Shown here piece by piece: positions 37,734 through 46,035 of a stretch of DNA of 64,000 nt. This DNA comes from Falsiroseomonas sp050563535. Lineage in GTDB: Bacteria; Pseudomonadota; Alphaproteobacteria; Acetobacterales; Acetobacteraceae. Below the pieces are notes generated by a model. That model searched no databases, was not told where the DNA came from, and saw nothing but the letters and a program-made list of their open reading frames with translations. The translations under genes were made by a program, and so were the position numbers. Where the stretch lies: NCBI RefSeq assembly GCF_050563535.1, contig NZ_JBNXUO010000012.1, forward strand, positions 62,001-126,000, given 5' to 3'. Within the stretch, counting starts at the first letter, position 1. Each line of letters starts with the position of its first letter.

Positions 37734-39269
37734 TCAGAAGCTGGTGGGCCAGTTGGCCAGGCGGCGCTCGCCCAGGCCGGCCGTCGGGCGCAGCGCGTGG
37801 ATGTCGAGCGTGCGGCACAGGAAGTCCCGCGTGTCGCGCGGGTCGATCACGGCATGCGCCTCGTAGAGCGCGGCGAGGCCCCAGGCCTCGGTGTCGCGGC
37901 GCAGCTCCTCGACCAGCGCGGCGAAACGCTCGGGGTCGTCCTCGCGCCGGACGCCGTGCAGCACGCTGACGCCGACGGCGGGGTCCATGAAGCCGAGATC
38001 GGCGGTGGGCCAGCAGGCGACGACATCCGAATTCCGCCCGCCGCCCATGTTCAGATAGGCCTGCCCGTAGCTTTTCCGCAGCACCAGCGAGACCTTCGGC
38101 ACCGTCACCTGCGACAGCGCATTCAGCCAGTTCATGATGCGCCCCGGTGCCCAGCGGTTCTCGCCTTCCTGCCCGATCAGGAAGCCGGGCTGGTCCACCA
38201 GGAAGACGACCGGGATGTGGAAGCTGTCGCAGAGCACGAGGAAGGAAGTGATCTTGCGGCAGGCGTCGACATCGATCGCGCCGCCCTTGAACATCGGGTT
38301 GTTGCCGATGAAGCCGACCGGCCGGCCGCCCAGCCGCGCCAGCGCCGTCACGGCGGACCTGCCGAAGCGCGGCTTCAGTTCGAGCACGCTGCCGAGGTCG
38401 GAGATCGCGGCGACGACGCGGCGCATGTCGTAGACCTTCGTGCGCTGCTGCGGCACCAGCTCCGCCACGCCGCGCGCCGCCGCGTCCGATCCTTCGGGCA
38501 CCGGCGCCCGCGGCGGTGCCTCGCCGTGGTGGGACGGCAGGTAGGACAGGAAGCGCCGCGCGGCGTCGAGCGCCTGATCGTCCGTGTCCACCACCACGTC
38601 CACCAGGCCCGTCACCTCGGCATGCAGCTTCCAGCCGCCCAGCGCCTCCGGGTCCACGGGCTGGTTGATGGCGGCGGAGGTGACGCGGTTGCTCGCCACC
38701 GACATCAGCGCGCCCTTGCGCATCGCCACGAAGTCCGACAGCACCGTGTACCAGGTGGACGACCCGTAGCAGGCGCCGAGCAGGAGGGAGACCCAGGGCG
38801 TCTCCCGCAGGCGGCGGTACTCGAAGGGGTCCTGGCCCAGCATGGCGCGGCCCGCCGCGCCCATGCGGTCGGGCATGCGCGCGCCGGAACTCTCGCCCAG
38901 GAAGATCACCGGCATCCCCTGGCGGGACGCGGTTTCCTTCACATGGCGCATCTTCTTGCCGTTGATCGCGCTGGAGGAGGCGCCGAGCACGGTGAAGTCG
39001 TTCGACACCACCGCGACCGGCCGCCCGTCGATCCGGCCGAAGCCGGCGATCTTGCCATCCGCCGGCGTGCGGTCCGCGACCTCCGGCCGGATGCCGCGCG
39101 CGAAGAGGCCGAGTTCGTGGAAGCTGCCGGGATCGAGCAGCCGGTCCAGCCTTTCGCGCGCGTTGAGGTTCCCCTCCGCCCGGCGCCTGGCCAGCTTCTC
39201 CGGCCCACCCATGCCGAGCGCCCTTTCGCGCCGGGCCGCGTAGTCGGCGAGGAGGTCGTCCATGGCCAT
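37734..39269 (-). CDS. Acyl-CoA carboxylase carboxyltransferase (first copy)
   Basis: A 511-residue crotonase-fold carboxyltransferase that moves CO2 from carboxybiotin to an acyl-CoA. The N-half has KLARRRAEGNLNARERLDRLLDPGSFHELG, VVSNDFTVLGASSSAINGKKM, and FLGESSGARMPDRMG forming an oxyanion hole. The C-half has GNNPMFKGGAIDVDACRK and FLVDQPGFLIGQEGE. It belongs to the propionyl-/methylcrotonyl-CoA carboxylase beta branch; the acyl substrate cannot be assigned. Alternative in-frame ATGs at 39269 and 39263. It lies 11 bp from biotin carboxylase and 10 bp from the carrier gene, forming one operon. Confidence 0.92.
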   Translation of the reverse strand: MAMDDLLADYAARRERALGMGGPEKLARRRAEGNLNARERLDRLLDPGSFHELGLFARGIRPEVADRTPADGKIAGFGRIDGRPVAVVSNDFTVLGASSSAINGKKMRHVKETASRQGMPVIFLGESSGARMPDRMGAAGRAMLGQDPFEYRRLRETPWVSLLLGACYGSSTWYTVLSDFVAMRKGALMSVASNRVTSAAINQPVDPEALGGWKLHAEVTGLVDVVVDTDDQALDAARRFLSYLPSHHGEAPPRAPVPEGSDAAARGVAELVPQQRTKVYDMRRVVAAISDLGSVLELKPRFGRSAVTALARLGGRPVGFIGNNPMFKGGAIDVDACRKITSFLVLCDSFHIPVVFLVDQPGFLIGQEGENRWAPGRIMNWLNALSQVTVPKVSLVLRKSYGQAYLNMGGGRNSDVVACWPTADLGFMDPAVGVSVLHGVRREDDPERFAALVEELRRDTEAWGLAALYEAHAVIDPRDTRDFLCRTLDIHALRPTAGLGERRLANWPTSF

Positions 39270-39280
39270 GCCGTGCCCCC

Positions 39281-40672
39281 TCAGCCCTGGAGTTCGGCCG
39301 CAAGGCCGGTATGGACCTCGCCGGCGGCGAAGCGGGGATCGACGAGCGCGCGCAGCAGGAAGGGGATGTTGGTCTTCAGCCCCTCCACCTCGCAGGCCGA
39401 GAGCGCGTCGGCCAGCAGCGCGATGGCGGCGGCGCGGTCGCCGCCATGCGCGATCACCTTGGCGAGCAGCGGGTCGTAATGCGGCGTCACGGTCATTCCT
39501 TCGCGATAGCCGGTTTCGATGCGCAGCGCGGGTGTGCCGGCGGGCAGGCGGAAGCGCGCCAGCGTGCCGGGGGAGGGGAAGAAGGTCCGCGGGTCCTCGG
39601 CGTAGATGCGCGCCTCCATCGCATGGCCGCGCGGCGCGAGGCCGTCCGGCAGGATGGCAGAGAGCGGGACGCCCGCGGCGGCGCGGATCTGCGCCGCGAC
39701 GAGGTCGAGGCCGAGCACCATCTCCGTCACCGCATGCTCCACCTGGAGCCGCGTGTTCATCTCGAGGAAGGCGAAGCCGCCATCAGCGCCCATCAGCATC
39801 TCGACCGTGCCGATGTTGTCGTAGCCGAGCGCGGCCAGCATCGCCGCCGTGCGCCCGGCGAGGCCGTCGATCACCTCGCGGCGCAGCCCGGGGGCCGGCG
39901 CCTCCTCGATCACCTTCTGGTGGCGGCGCTGGAGGGAGCAGTCGCGCTCGAACAGGTGCCGCACCGCGCCGTGGCGGTCGCCGAGAAGCTGGATCTCGAC
40001 ATGGCGCGGGCGCTCCAGCAGCTTCTCGAGGTAGATCGTAGCCTCGCCGAAGCTGCGCGCGGCGGCGGACCGCGCACGCTCCACCGCCTGCAGCAGCGCC
40101 GCCCGGTCCTTCGCGGCGACCATGCCGATGCCGCCGCCGCCCGAAGCGGGCTTCACCAGCACGGGGTAACCGATGGCCGCGGCCGCCGCGGCGGCCTCGT
40201 CCGGGTCGGGGCCGAGCGGCGGCGATCCGGGCGCCACCGGCATCCCATGCGCGGCCATCAGCGCGCGCGCCTGCGTCTTCTCCCCCATCGCCTCGATCCA
40301 GCGGGGATCGGGGCCGATGAAGGCGAGGCCCGCCGCGCGCACGCGGCGCGCGAAACCCGCATTCTCGGACAGGAAGCCGTAGCCGGGATGGACGGCATCG
40401 CATCCCTCGGCGATGGCGGCCGCGATCAGGCCATCCTGGTCGAGGTAGCTTTCCCGCGCCGGGGCGGGGCCGATCCGCCGCGCCGCATCGGCGGCTTCCG
40501 CCCAGGGGGCGCCGGCATCGGCATCCGAATGCACGGCGACGGCGCCGATGCCGAGGCTGCGCAGCGCGCGGATGACGCGCATCGCGACCGCGCCCCGGTT
40601 GGCGACGAGCACCCGGCGGAAGCGGGGCTCCGCCGCCGGCGGTGCGGCCGGCGTGGCGGTCATGCGGCGCAT
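39281..40672 (-). CDS. Biotin carboxylase subunit of acyl-CoA carboxylase
   Basis: A 463-residue ATP-dependent biotin carboxylase: FRRVLVANRGAVAMRVIRAL, DAVHPGYGFLSENAGFARR, VLVKPASGGGGIGM (ATP-binding Gly loop), ERDCSLQRRHQKVIEEAPAP and FLEMNTRLQVEHAVTE with catalytic Glu, Asn and Arg. There is no fused biotin domain; the carrier is encoded separately. First gene of a run down to TctC at 34302. The start is uncertain between ATGs at 40672 and 40663, neither with a strong ribosome site. Regulation probably by the divergent GntR protein, whose operator is ~115 bp upstream. Confidence 0.92.
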   Translation of the reverse strand: MRRMTATPAAPPAAEPRFRRVLVANRGAVAMRVIRALRSLGIGAVAVHSDADAGAPWAEAADAARRIGPAPARESYLDQDGLIAAAIAEGCDAVHPGYGFLSENAGFARRVRAAGLAFIGPDPRWIEAMGEKTQARALMAAHGMPVAPGSPPLGPDPDEAAAAAAAIGYPVLVKPASGGGGIGMVAAKDRAALLQAVERARSAAARSFGEATIYLEKLLERPRHVEIQLLGDRHGAVRHLFERDCSLQRRHQKVIEEAPAPGLRREVIDGLAGRTAAMLAALGYDNIGTVEMLMGADGGFAFLEMNTRLQVEHAVTEMVLGLDLVAAQIRAAAGVPLSAILPDGLAPRGHAMEARIYAEDPRTFFPSPGTLARFRLPAGTPALRIETGYREGMTVTPHYDPLLAKVIAHGGDRAAAIALLADALSACEVEGLKTNIPFLLRALVDPRFAAGEVHTGLAAELQG

Positions 40673-40785
40673 GGCTCGGCCAAGGGGGACGTTTCCTTCT
40701 TCCCTGCCGGGCTCTTGCGGTCCGGCGGGTGCAGGAGAGCATCGGCCGATCTCGTCGTCAACACGATATGCAGTATAGTCGACCA

Positions 40786-40799
40786 CATTGTTGACAATG
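40786..40799. promoter_or_regulatory. GntR-type operator in the gntR/biotin carboxylase divergent promoter
   Basis: CATTGT-TG-ACAATG is a 14-bp palindrome apart from its central pair and fits the TTGTnnACAA form used by FCD-type GntR regulators. It overlaps the -35 (TTGACA) of the gntR promoter. On the other strand it sits just upstream of TATACT (40777-40772), a plausible -10 for the carboxylase operon. An almost identical palindrome lies at 47146-47159. Confidence 0.7.
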
Positions 40800-40819
40800 C
40801 TGGGTCTCTGGCCTAGTAC
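40791..40819 (+). promoter_or_regulatory. Promoter of the GntR regulator gene
   Basis: A perfect -35 TTGACA (40791-40796), a 17-bp spacer, then TAGTAC (40814-40819) as a weak -10. Initiation would fall at about 40826-40827, on the proposed ATG, so the mRNA would be leaderless. The operator overlaps the -35, implying autorepression. Confidence 0.5.
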
Positions 40820-40826
40820 CCCGGGC

Positions 40827-41537
40827 ATGGAGCGAAAGACCCCCGCGACCACCAGCCCGCATGAGGGCGCCCCGGCCGAGCCGGACGGCCATCCCGCCGC
40901 CAGCGCCGCGCATATCCTGCAGGTGCTGCGCCGGCGGATCGTGCAGGGCGACATCGCGCCGGGCGTGCCGCTGGTGGAGATGAGCCTCGCCGCGGAATTT
41001 GCGACCTCCCGCGCCAAGATCCGCGAAGTGCTGGCCATGCTGGACGAACGCGGCCTGGTCGAGCGCCGGCCCAACCGCGGCGCGGTGGTGCGCCGCGCGA
41101 CCCTCGGCGAGCTGCGCCACCTGTTCGAGGTGCGCGAGGCGCTGGAGGGGATGGCCGCCCGGCTCGCGGCGCAGAACGCCGCGCCGGGAAGCTGGAGGAA
41201 GCTGGTCGAGCTGTTCGGCGCGCCGACCGAGGCGCTGGTCGAGGCGGGGGACGCGACCGGCTATGTCGCCCGCCACGAACGGCTCCGCACCCGCATCCTG
41301 GAGGAGGCGCGCAACCCGGTGCTGACCGCGACCCTGGCGCCGCTCTACGACCGGACGGCGGCGGTGATGCGGCGCCTCGTCCTGGTCACCAACCGCCCGC
41401 GCGAGGCGCTGGCCGAGCACCGCGCCGTGCTGGCCGCGCTCGCCGCGCGCGACCCCGACGCGGCGGAGGCGTGCAAGCGCGCGCAGCTGCGCAGCGCGCG
41501 GCTCGCCCTCGAGCACTACAGCGCCTTCGTGCTGTGA
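40827..41537 (+). CDS. GntR-family transcriptional regulator (FCD subfamily)
   Basis: A 236-residue regulator. The N-terminal winged helix has AAHILQVLRRRIVQGDIAPGVPLVEMSLAAEFATSRAKIREVLAMLDERGLVERRPNRGAVV. Residues ~95-230 form the helical FCD effector domain (LRHLFEVREALEGMAARLA, YVARHERLRTRIL, EHRAVLAALAARD), which usually binds organic acids through metal-coordinating Asp/His residues. The ATG at 40827 matches the predicted transcription start; 13 residues further upstream are unlikely. It sits between two operons that both carry its probable operator. It overlaps birA by 4 nt (GTGA). Confidence 0.9.
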   Translation: MERKTPATTSPHEGAPAEPDGHPAASAAHILQVLRRRIVQGDIAPGVPLVEMSLAAEFATSRAKIREVLAMLDERGLVERRPNRGAVVRRATLGELRHLFEVREALEGMAARLAAQNAAPGSWRKLVELFGAPTEALVEAGDATGYVARHERLRTRILEEARNPVLTATLAPLYDRTAAVMRRLVLVTNRPREALAEHRAVLAALAARDPDAAEACKRAQLRSARLALEHYSAFVL

Positions 41538-42289
41538 GGCTGCCCGACGGCTTCCGGCTCGATGCCCGCGGCGCGGTCGGCTCCACCAACGACGAGGCGA
41601 AGGCCCTGGCCGCCGCCGGCGCGCCGCACGGCACCGTGGTCTGGGCCGGGACGCAGCATGCCGGCCGGGGCCGCCACGGCCGCACCTGGCAGAGCCTGCC
41701 GGGCAACCTGCATGTCTCGCTGCTGCTGCGCCCCGCGGTGCCGCTGGCGCGCGCGCCGGAACTCGGCTTCGTGGGGGCGCTTGCCGCCGCCGATGCGGTC
41801 GATGCCCTGCTGGCCGGGGCGGGCCGGGCGGGGCTGAAATGGCCGAACGACCTGCTGCTCGACGGCGCCAAGCTCGGCGGCATCCTCTGCGAGGCCGGGG
41901 CCGCGGGCGGGATGCTGGGCTGGCTGGTGATGGGCATTGGGCTGAACCTCGCCGCGGCGCCGCCGGAGGCACCCTATCCCGTGACATCGCTGGCCGCGCG
42001 CGGAAGGGTGGTGAAGCCGGCGGCGGCGCTGCCGGTGGTGGTCGCCGCGGTGGGGCGCTGGATGGAACGTTGGCGGGACGGCTTCGACCCGCTGCGGTCC
42101 GCCTGGGTCGACCGCGCGGGCGGGGCGGGGCGGGAGATGGCCGTCCGGCACGACGGCGGCCTGCTGCGGGGACGGCTGGTCGGCCTCGACCATGACGGGG
42201 CGCTCCTGCTCGGGACGGATGCAGGGGTGCGCCGCGTCGCGATGGGGGAGGTGGAGCCGCCCCGCGCGGCCCCGCTCAGCGGGGGCTGA
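41534..42289 (+). CDS. birA: Biotin-[acetyl-CoA-carboxylase] ligase
   Basis: Attaches biotin to the carrier Lys using ATP. A 251-residue enzyme of the monofunctional class: it lacks the N-terminal DNA-binding domain and begins at the catalytic fold. Signatures: GSTNDEAKALA, HAGRGRHGRTWQS (biotinyl-AMP loop), LKWPNDLLLDGAKLGGIL and VMGIGLNL. The GTG start at 41534 overlaps the gntR stop. Co-transcription with the regulator beside biotin-dependent carboxylase genes suggests a dedicated ligase. Its 3' end overlaps the convergent carboxyltransferase gene by 14 nt. Confidence 0.94.
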   Translation: MRLPDGFRLDARGAVGSTNDEAKALAAAGAPHGTVVWAGTQHAGRGRHGRTWQSLPGNLHVSLLLRPAVPLARAPELGFVGALAAADAVDALLAGAGRAGLKWPNDLLLDGAKLGGILCEAGAAGGMLGWLVMGIGLNLAAAPPEAPYPVTSLAARGRVVKPAAALPVVVAAVGRWMERWRDGFDPLRSAWVDRAGGAGREMAVRHDGGLLRGRLVGLDHDGALLLGTDAGVRRVAMGEVEPPRAAPLSGG

Positions 42290-43874
42290 GGGGCGGGCGT
42301 CCGGCAACCCCCGCCACCACCACCTCCCACGCATCCTCCGCCCAGTCGCAGAGCAGGGCGCGCGTCTCCGCCGGGTCGATCACGTCGACGATCCCGAACC
42401 GCTCCGCCGTGCGGAAGGGGGAGGCGAGGCGGTTGTAGTGCTCCTCCAGCTCCGCCCGCCGCCCGGCCGGGTCGGGCGCGGCGGCGATGTCGCGCCGGTA
42501 GGCGGCGGCGACGCCGCCCTCGATCGGGATGGAGCCCCAGCGGGCCGATGGCCAGGCGAAGCGGTGGTTGATCGACCGCCCGTCGGTCCCGTGCTTGCGG
42601 CCGTGCAGCCCGCCCGCCAGGCCGAAGGCACGGCGGAGGATGACGGACACCCAGGGCACCCCGCTCCGCTCCGTCGCCTTCAGCACCCGCAGCGCGCCGA
42701 GCAGCGTGCCGGCCAGTTCCGCCTCCAGCCCCGTCATGTTGCCGGGCTGGTCGACCAGGTTGACGATCGGCAGGTGGAAGGTGTCGCAGAGCTCGATGAA
42801 GCGTTCCACCTTGTTCGCCGCGATGGCGGTCATGGCGCCGGCGGCCACGCGCGGGTCGCTCGCCATCACGCCCACCGGGATGCCGGCGAGGCGGGCGAGG
42901 CAGGTGATGATGGAGCCGCCGTGGTGGCGCCCGATCTCGAAGATGGACCCCTGGTCGAGCACGGCGTCCAGGATCTTCCGAGGGTCGTAGGTCTTGCGGC
43001 GGTCGCGCGGGATGGCATCGCGCAGCCATGCCTCGGACCGGCCCGGATCGTCGGTCGCCGCGATGCGCGGCGGGGCTTCCCAGGCGTGGCGCGGCAGGTA
43101 GCCGAGGAAGCGGCGCACCTGGGCCAGCGCCTCGCGTTCATCGGCGGCGTCGTTGTGGACGATGCCGCTGCGGCGCGAATGGACGCGGTAGCCGCCGAGG
43201 TCGTTCTTGTCGATGTCCACGCCATAGGCCTGCTTCACGACCGGCGGGCCGGCGGCGAAGACCTGGCTGGTGTTGCGGACCATGACCGAGAAATGGGACG
43301 CGAGCACCTTCATCGCGCCGAGGCCCGCGCAGGCGCCGAGCGCGACGCCGACGACCGGCACGGCCGAGAGCAGCGGCACCACCGGCCAGGTCGGGTAGCC
43401 CGGGATCTTCGTGCTCTGCTGCTGGTCCAGCAGCTTCACGCTGCCGCCCGCGGTGTCCACCAGCCGGACCAGCGGCATCCGCATCTCGAAGGCCAGGCGC
43501 TCGGCGTAGATCCACTTCTCCGAGATGGTGGATTCCGACGACCCGCCGCGTATGGTGAAGTCGTCGGCGGAGACGGACACCTTGCGCCCGTCGATCCGCC
43601 CGGTGCCGATGATGGCGTTGGACGGCACGAACCCCTTCAGGGTCCCGTCCTCGGCATAGGCGCCCTTGCCCGTCAGGCGCCCCATCTCGCGGAAGGTGCC
43701 GGGGTCGAGCAGCGCGGCGACGCGTTCCCGCGCGTCGAGCTTGCCGAGCGCGTGCTGGCGCGCCACCGCCTCCTCCCCGCCCATCGCCTCCGCGGCGGCG
43801 CGGCGGCGGCGCAGTTCCTCCAACTCCGGCGCCCATCCGGCGGCGTCGGGCGCGGGTCCGGTCTCGTCATCCAT
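42276..43874 (-). CDS. Acyl-CoA carboxylase carboxyltransferase (second copy)
   Basis: A 532-residue carboxyltransferase of the propionyl-CoA carboxylase beta branch. Signatures: HALGKLDARERVAALLDPGTFREMG, VSADDFTIRGGSSESTISEKW, RLVDTAGGSVKLL, IPVGVMASDPRVAAGAMTAIAANKVERFIELCDTF and NLVDQPGNMTGLEAE. It is clearly diverged from the copy at 37734-39269, so a different acyl-CoA substrate is likely. It overlaps the SucD-like gene by 8 nt. There is no biotin carboxylase or carrier in this operon; those of the other arm may be shared. The ATG at 43874 (MDDETGP) is preferred over an upstream Cys/Trp-rich extension. Confidence 0.9.
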   Translation of the reverse strand: MDDETGPAPDAAGWAPELEELRRRRAAAEAMGGEEAVARQHALGKLDARERVAALLDPGTFREMGRLTGKGAYAEDGTLKGFVPSNAIIGTGRIDGRKVSVSADDFTIRGGSSESTISEKWIYAERLAFEMRMPLVRLVDTAGGSVKLLDQQQSTKIPGYPTWPVVPLLSAVPVVGVALGACAGLGAMKVLASHFSVMVRNTSQVFAAGPPVVKQAYGVDIDKNDLGGYRVHSRRSGIVHNDAADEREALAQVRRFLGYLPRHAWEAPPRIAATDDPGRSEAWLRDAIPRDRRKTYDPRKILDAVLDQGSIFEIGRHHGGSIITCLARLAGIPVGVMASDPRVAAGAMTAIAANKVERFIELCDTFHLPIVNLVDQPGNMTGLEAELAGTLLGALRVLKATERSGVPWVSVILRRAFGLAGGLHGRKHGTDGRSINHRFAWPSARWGSIPIEGGVAAAYRRDIAAAPDPAGRRAELEEHYNRLASPFRTAERFGIVDVIDPAETRALLCDWAEDAWEVVVAGVAGRPPLSPR

Positions 43875-44799
43875 GGCTGCGCTCCAGTGCCGCGATGCCG
43901 CCGCCTCGCGGCAGGAGGCGGTCCAGCAGCGGCGCGATCTCGTCGAGCCGCCGCACCACATGCGCGCCCGCGTCCCGCAGCATCCGCCGCTTGGCGGAGA
44001 CGCGGTCGTCGTCGTTCGCGATCATCGCCGCCACATGGCCGAAGCTGACGCCGGGCGGGTAGCGTTCCTGGAACTCCCCCGCGAGCAGCGCGACGACGGG
44101 CTTCGGGCAGCGCCCGGCGCGCAGCATCTCCGCCACGCCGCGCTCGTTGTCCGTGCCGGGCTCGCCGAAGATGACCACGGCATCGGTGCCGGGGTCGCGC
44201 ATGAACAGCTCGACATGGCGGGCCATCGGCGTGCCGGGGATGACGTCGCCGCCCATCGAGATGCAGGTGGACACCCCGTGCCCGCCCGCCTTCAGCGTGA
44301 GACCGAGTTCCGCCGACATGCCGCCCGAGCGCGAGACGATGCCTATGCGCCCTGGCAGGAAGACCTCCTCCGGCCGTTCGCCGCCGATGCCGCCGAGCTT
44401 GGAGCGGCCGGGGGAGATGATGCCGTTGGTGTTGCAGCCCACCACCACCGCCCCCGCCGCGCGGGCCGCGGCGGCGATGACGGCGGTGTCGTGGCGCGGC
44501 ACGAATTCCGCCAGCACGACCAGCAGCTTCAGCCCGGCATCCAGGCTTTCCAGTGCCGCGTCACGGGTGGCGAGCGGCGGGGCGTAGATCACCGCCGCGT
44601 CCGCCGGGCGGCTGGCGAGCGCGGCGCGGACGGTGTTGAAGACGGGCACGCCGAGCACCTCCGCGCCGCCCTTGCCCGGCGTCACGCCGGCCACCATGCG
44701 CGTGCCGTACGCCATGCAGAATTCGGTGTCGCGCCGGCCCTGCGCGCCGGTCAGGCCCTGGACCAGGACCCGCGTCGTCTCGTCGATCAGGATGCTCAA
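43867..44799 (-). CDS. Succinyl-CoA/malyl-CoA ligase-like alpha subunit (SucD-like)
   Basis: A 310-residue CoA-binding subunit: TRVLVQGLTGAQGRRDTEFCMAYGTRMVAGVTPGKGG, CNTNGIISPGRSKLGG, GRIGIVSRSGGMSAELG, and a phospho-His region near SFGHVAAMI. In true SucD the phospho-His is in GHAGA; here GHVAA keeps the His. The start is TTG at 44799, in a TTGA overlap with the beta gene and with GGAGCAG 5 nt upstream. It lacks the strict SucD sequence, so it may activate malate, itaconate, 3-sulfinopropionate or another dicarboxylate-like acid. Confidence 0.88.
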   Translation of the reverse strand: MSILIDETTRVLVQGLTGAQGRRDTEFCMAYGTRMVAGVTPGKGGAEVLGVPVFNTVRAALASRPADAAVIYAPPLATRDAALESLDAGLKLLVVLAEFVPRHDTAVIAAAARAAGAVVVGCNTNGIISPGRSKLGGIGGERPEEVFLPGRIGIVSRSGGMSAELGLTLKAGGHGVSTCISMGGDVIPGTPMARHVELFMRDPGTDAVVIFGEPGTDNERGVAEMLRAGRCPKPVVALLAGEFQERYPPGVSFGHVAAMIANDDDRVSAKRRMLRDAGAHVVRRLDEIAPLLDRLLPRGGGIAALERSHG

Positions 44800-46013
44800 G
44801 GCCGCTGCTCCGTCGCGTCCTGCCGCGTCAGCTCGACGATCCGCGCGACGGCGCGGTCGAGCGAGCTTCCCGGCGGCATGTAGTGCAGGCCCGGGGCCCG
44901 TGCGGCGATGGCCCGCGCTTCCGCCTCGCCCGGTCCGCAAAGCCGGACGACGACGGGGAAGCGGGCCAGGTCGACGCCGCGTTCCAGCAGCGCCTCGACC
45001 AGCGGCTCGATCTTCGCCTCGCAGCGCGCAAGCTGCTGGTGGTTGAAGCTGAACAGCATGCCGCGGGTCGCGGGGTTGTCGAGCACGGCATGCACCACGG
45101 TCTTCAGCTTCTCCCGCGCACCGGGGCCGGGATTGGTGTCGGTGTGGTTCGCGGGGCGGCCGCCCAGGGCCAGCATCAGGTCGTGCTGCAGCAGCCCCGC
45201 ACCGCCGCCGCCGACCACGAAGCCGATGTCGCCCTCCACCTCGGTGTACCGGATCGCGCCGCCCCTGATGCGCCGGTTCGCCTCCGCCACCGCACGCTCG
45301 CGCGCGTTGAAGCCGCGCCAGGCGCTGATCAGGCTGCCGTCGTCGAGCCCTTCCCATTCGGGATGGCGGGGCAGCGCGCTCTCGTCCACGCCGAGCATGG
45401 CGCCCACCAGCACCGGCCGCCCCGCGTGGTCGAGCGCGAGGGGATTGACCTCCATCATCGTCGCGTCCGCATCCCGGAACGCCTCCCACAGCGCGACGGT
45501 GAGCTGCGCGAGCGGCAGCAGCGCCGCGCCGGCGATGCCCGCGCGGTCCCACAGGTCGACCGCTTCCCAGACCTGGAGGCCGCGCAGCGGATCCACCTCC
45601 GCCTGGACGACCGCCTCCGGCGCGCGGCGGTGGACCTCCTCGATCTCCACGCCGCCCTGGCGGCTGGCGAGCACGCGCGGCGGCAGGCCATCGAGGGTGA
45701 AGGCGAGGTACAGCTCCTCCGCGATCTCCGCCCGCGCCTCCACATAGACCTGCGCGACGGGGTGGCCGAGCACCTCGGTGCCGAGCAGGGCGCGCGCCGC
45801 GTCGCGTGCGGCGTCCGGGCCGTCCACCAGCCGCACGGCGCCGGCCTTGCCGCGCCGGCCTGTCGGGATCAGCGCCTTCACGGCGACGGCGCCGCCCAGG
45901 GCTTCCGCCGCGCGGGCCGCCGCCTCCGGGTCGGATGCGGGTTGGCCCGCCGGCACCGGCAGCCCGCGCGCGCGCAGCCAGGCCTTCGCCCTGTCTTCCG
46001 TCAGCGTGAGCAC
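44796..46013 (-). CDS. Succinyl-CoA/malyl-CoA ligase-like beta subunit (SucC-like)
   Basis: A 405-residue ATP-grasp subunit partnering the SucD-like protein. Signatures: RAKAWLRARGLPVPAGQPA, VAVKALIPTGRRGKAGAVRLVDG, EELYLAFTLDG, MMEVNPLALD (metal site), DGDIGF-like EGDIGFVVGGGGAGLL, and GPGAREKLKTVVHAVL. The start is GTG at 46013 with AAGGAGAT 5 nt upstream; extensions further 5' have no family character. It lies 22 bp from the TctC gene and overlaps the alpha gene by 4 nt. Together they would form an acyl-CoA from the imported acid at the cost of ATP. Confidence 0.87.
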   Translation of the reverse strand: MLTLTEDRAKAWLRARGLPVPAGQPASDPEAAARAAEALGGAVAVKALIPTGRRGKAGAVRLVDGPDAARDAARALLGTEVLGHPVAQVYVEARAEIAEELYLAFTLDGLPPRVLASRQGGVEIEEVHRRAPEAVVQAEVDPLRGLQVWEAVDLWDRAGIAGAALLPLAQLTVALWEAFRDADATMMEVNPLALDHAGRPVLVGAMLGVDESALPRHPEWEGLDDGSLISAWRGFNARERAVAEANRRIRGGAIRYTEVEGDIGFVVGGGGAGLLQHDLMLALGGRPANHTDTNPGPGAREKLKTVVHAVLDNPATRGMLFSFNHQQLARCEAKIEPLVEALLERGVDLARFPVVVRLCGPGEAEARAIAARAPGLHYMPPGSSLDRAVARIVELTRQDATEQRP

Positions 46014-46035
46014 AGGATCTCCTTCCCCCGCGGCC

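Noticed and set aside
40758..41987. A 409-codon minus-strand frame opposite gntR and birA
   Set aside because: The plus strand encodes two well-defined families with a GTGA overlap; the antisense product is Arg/Ala-rich with no homology signal.
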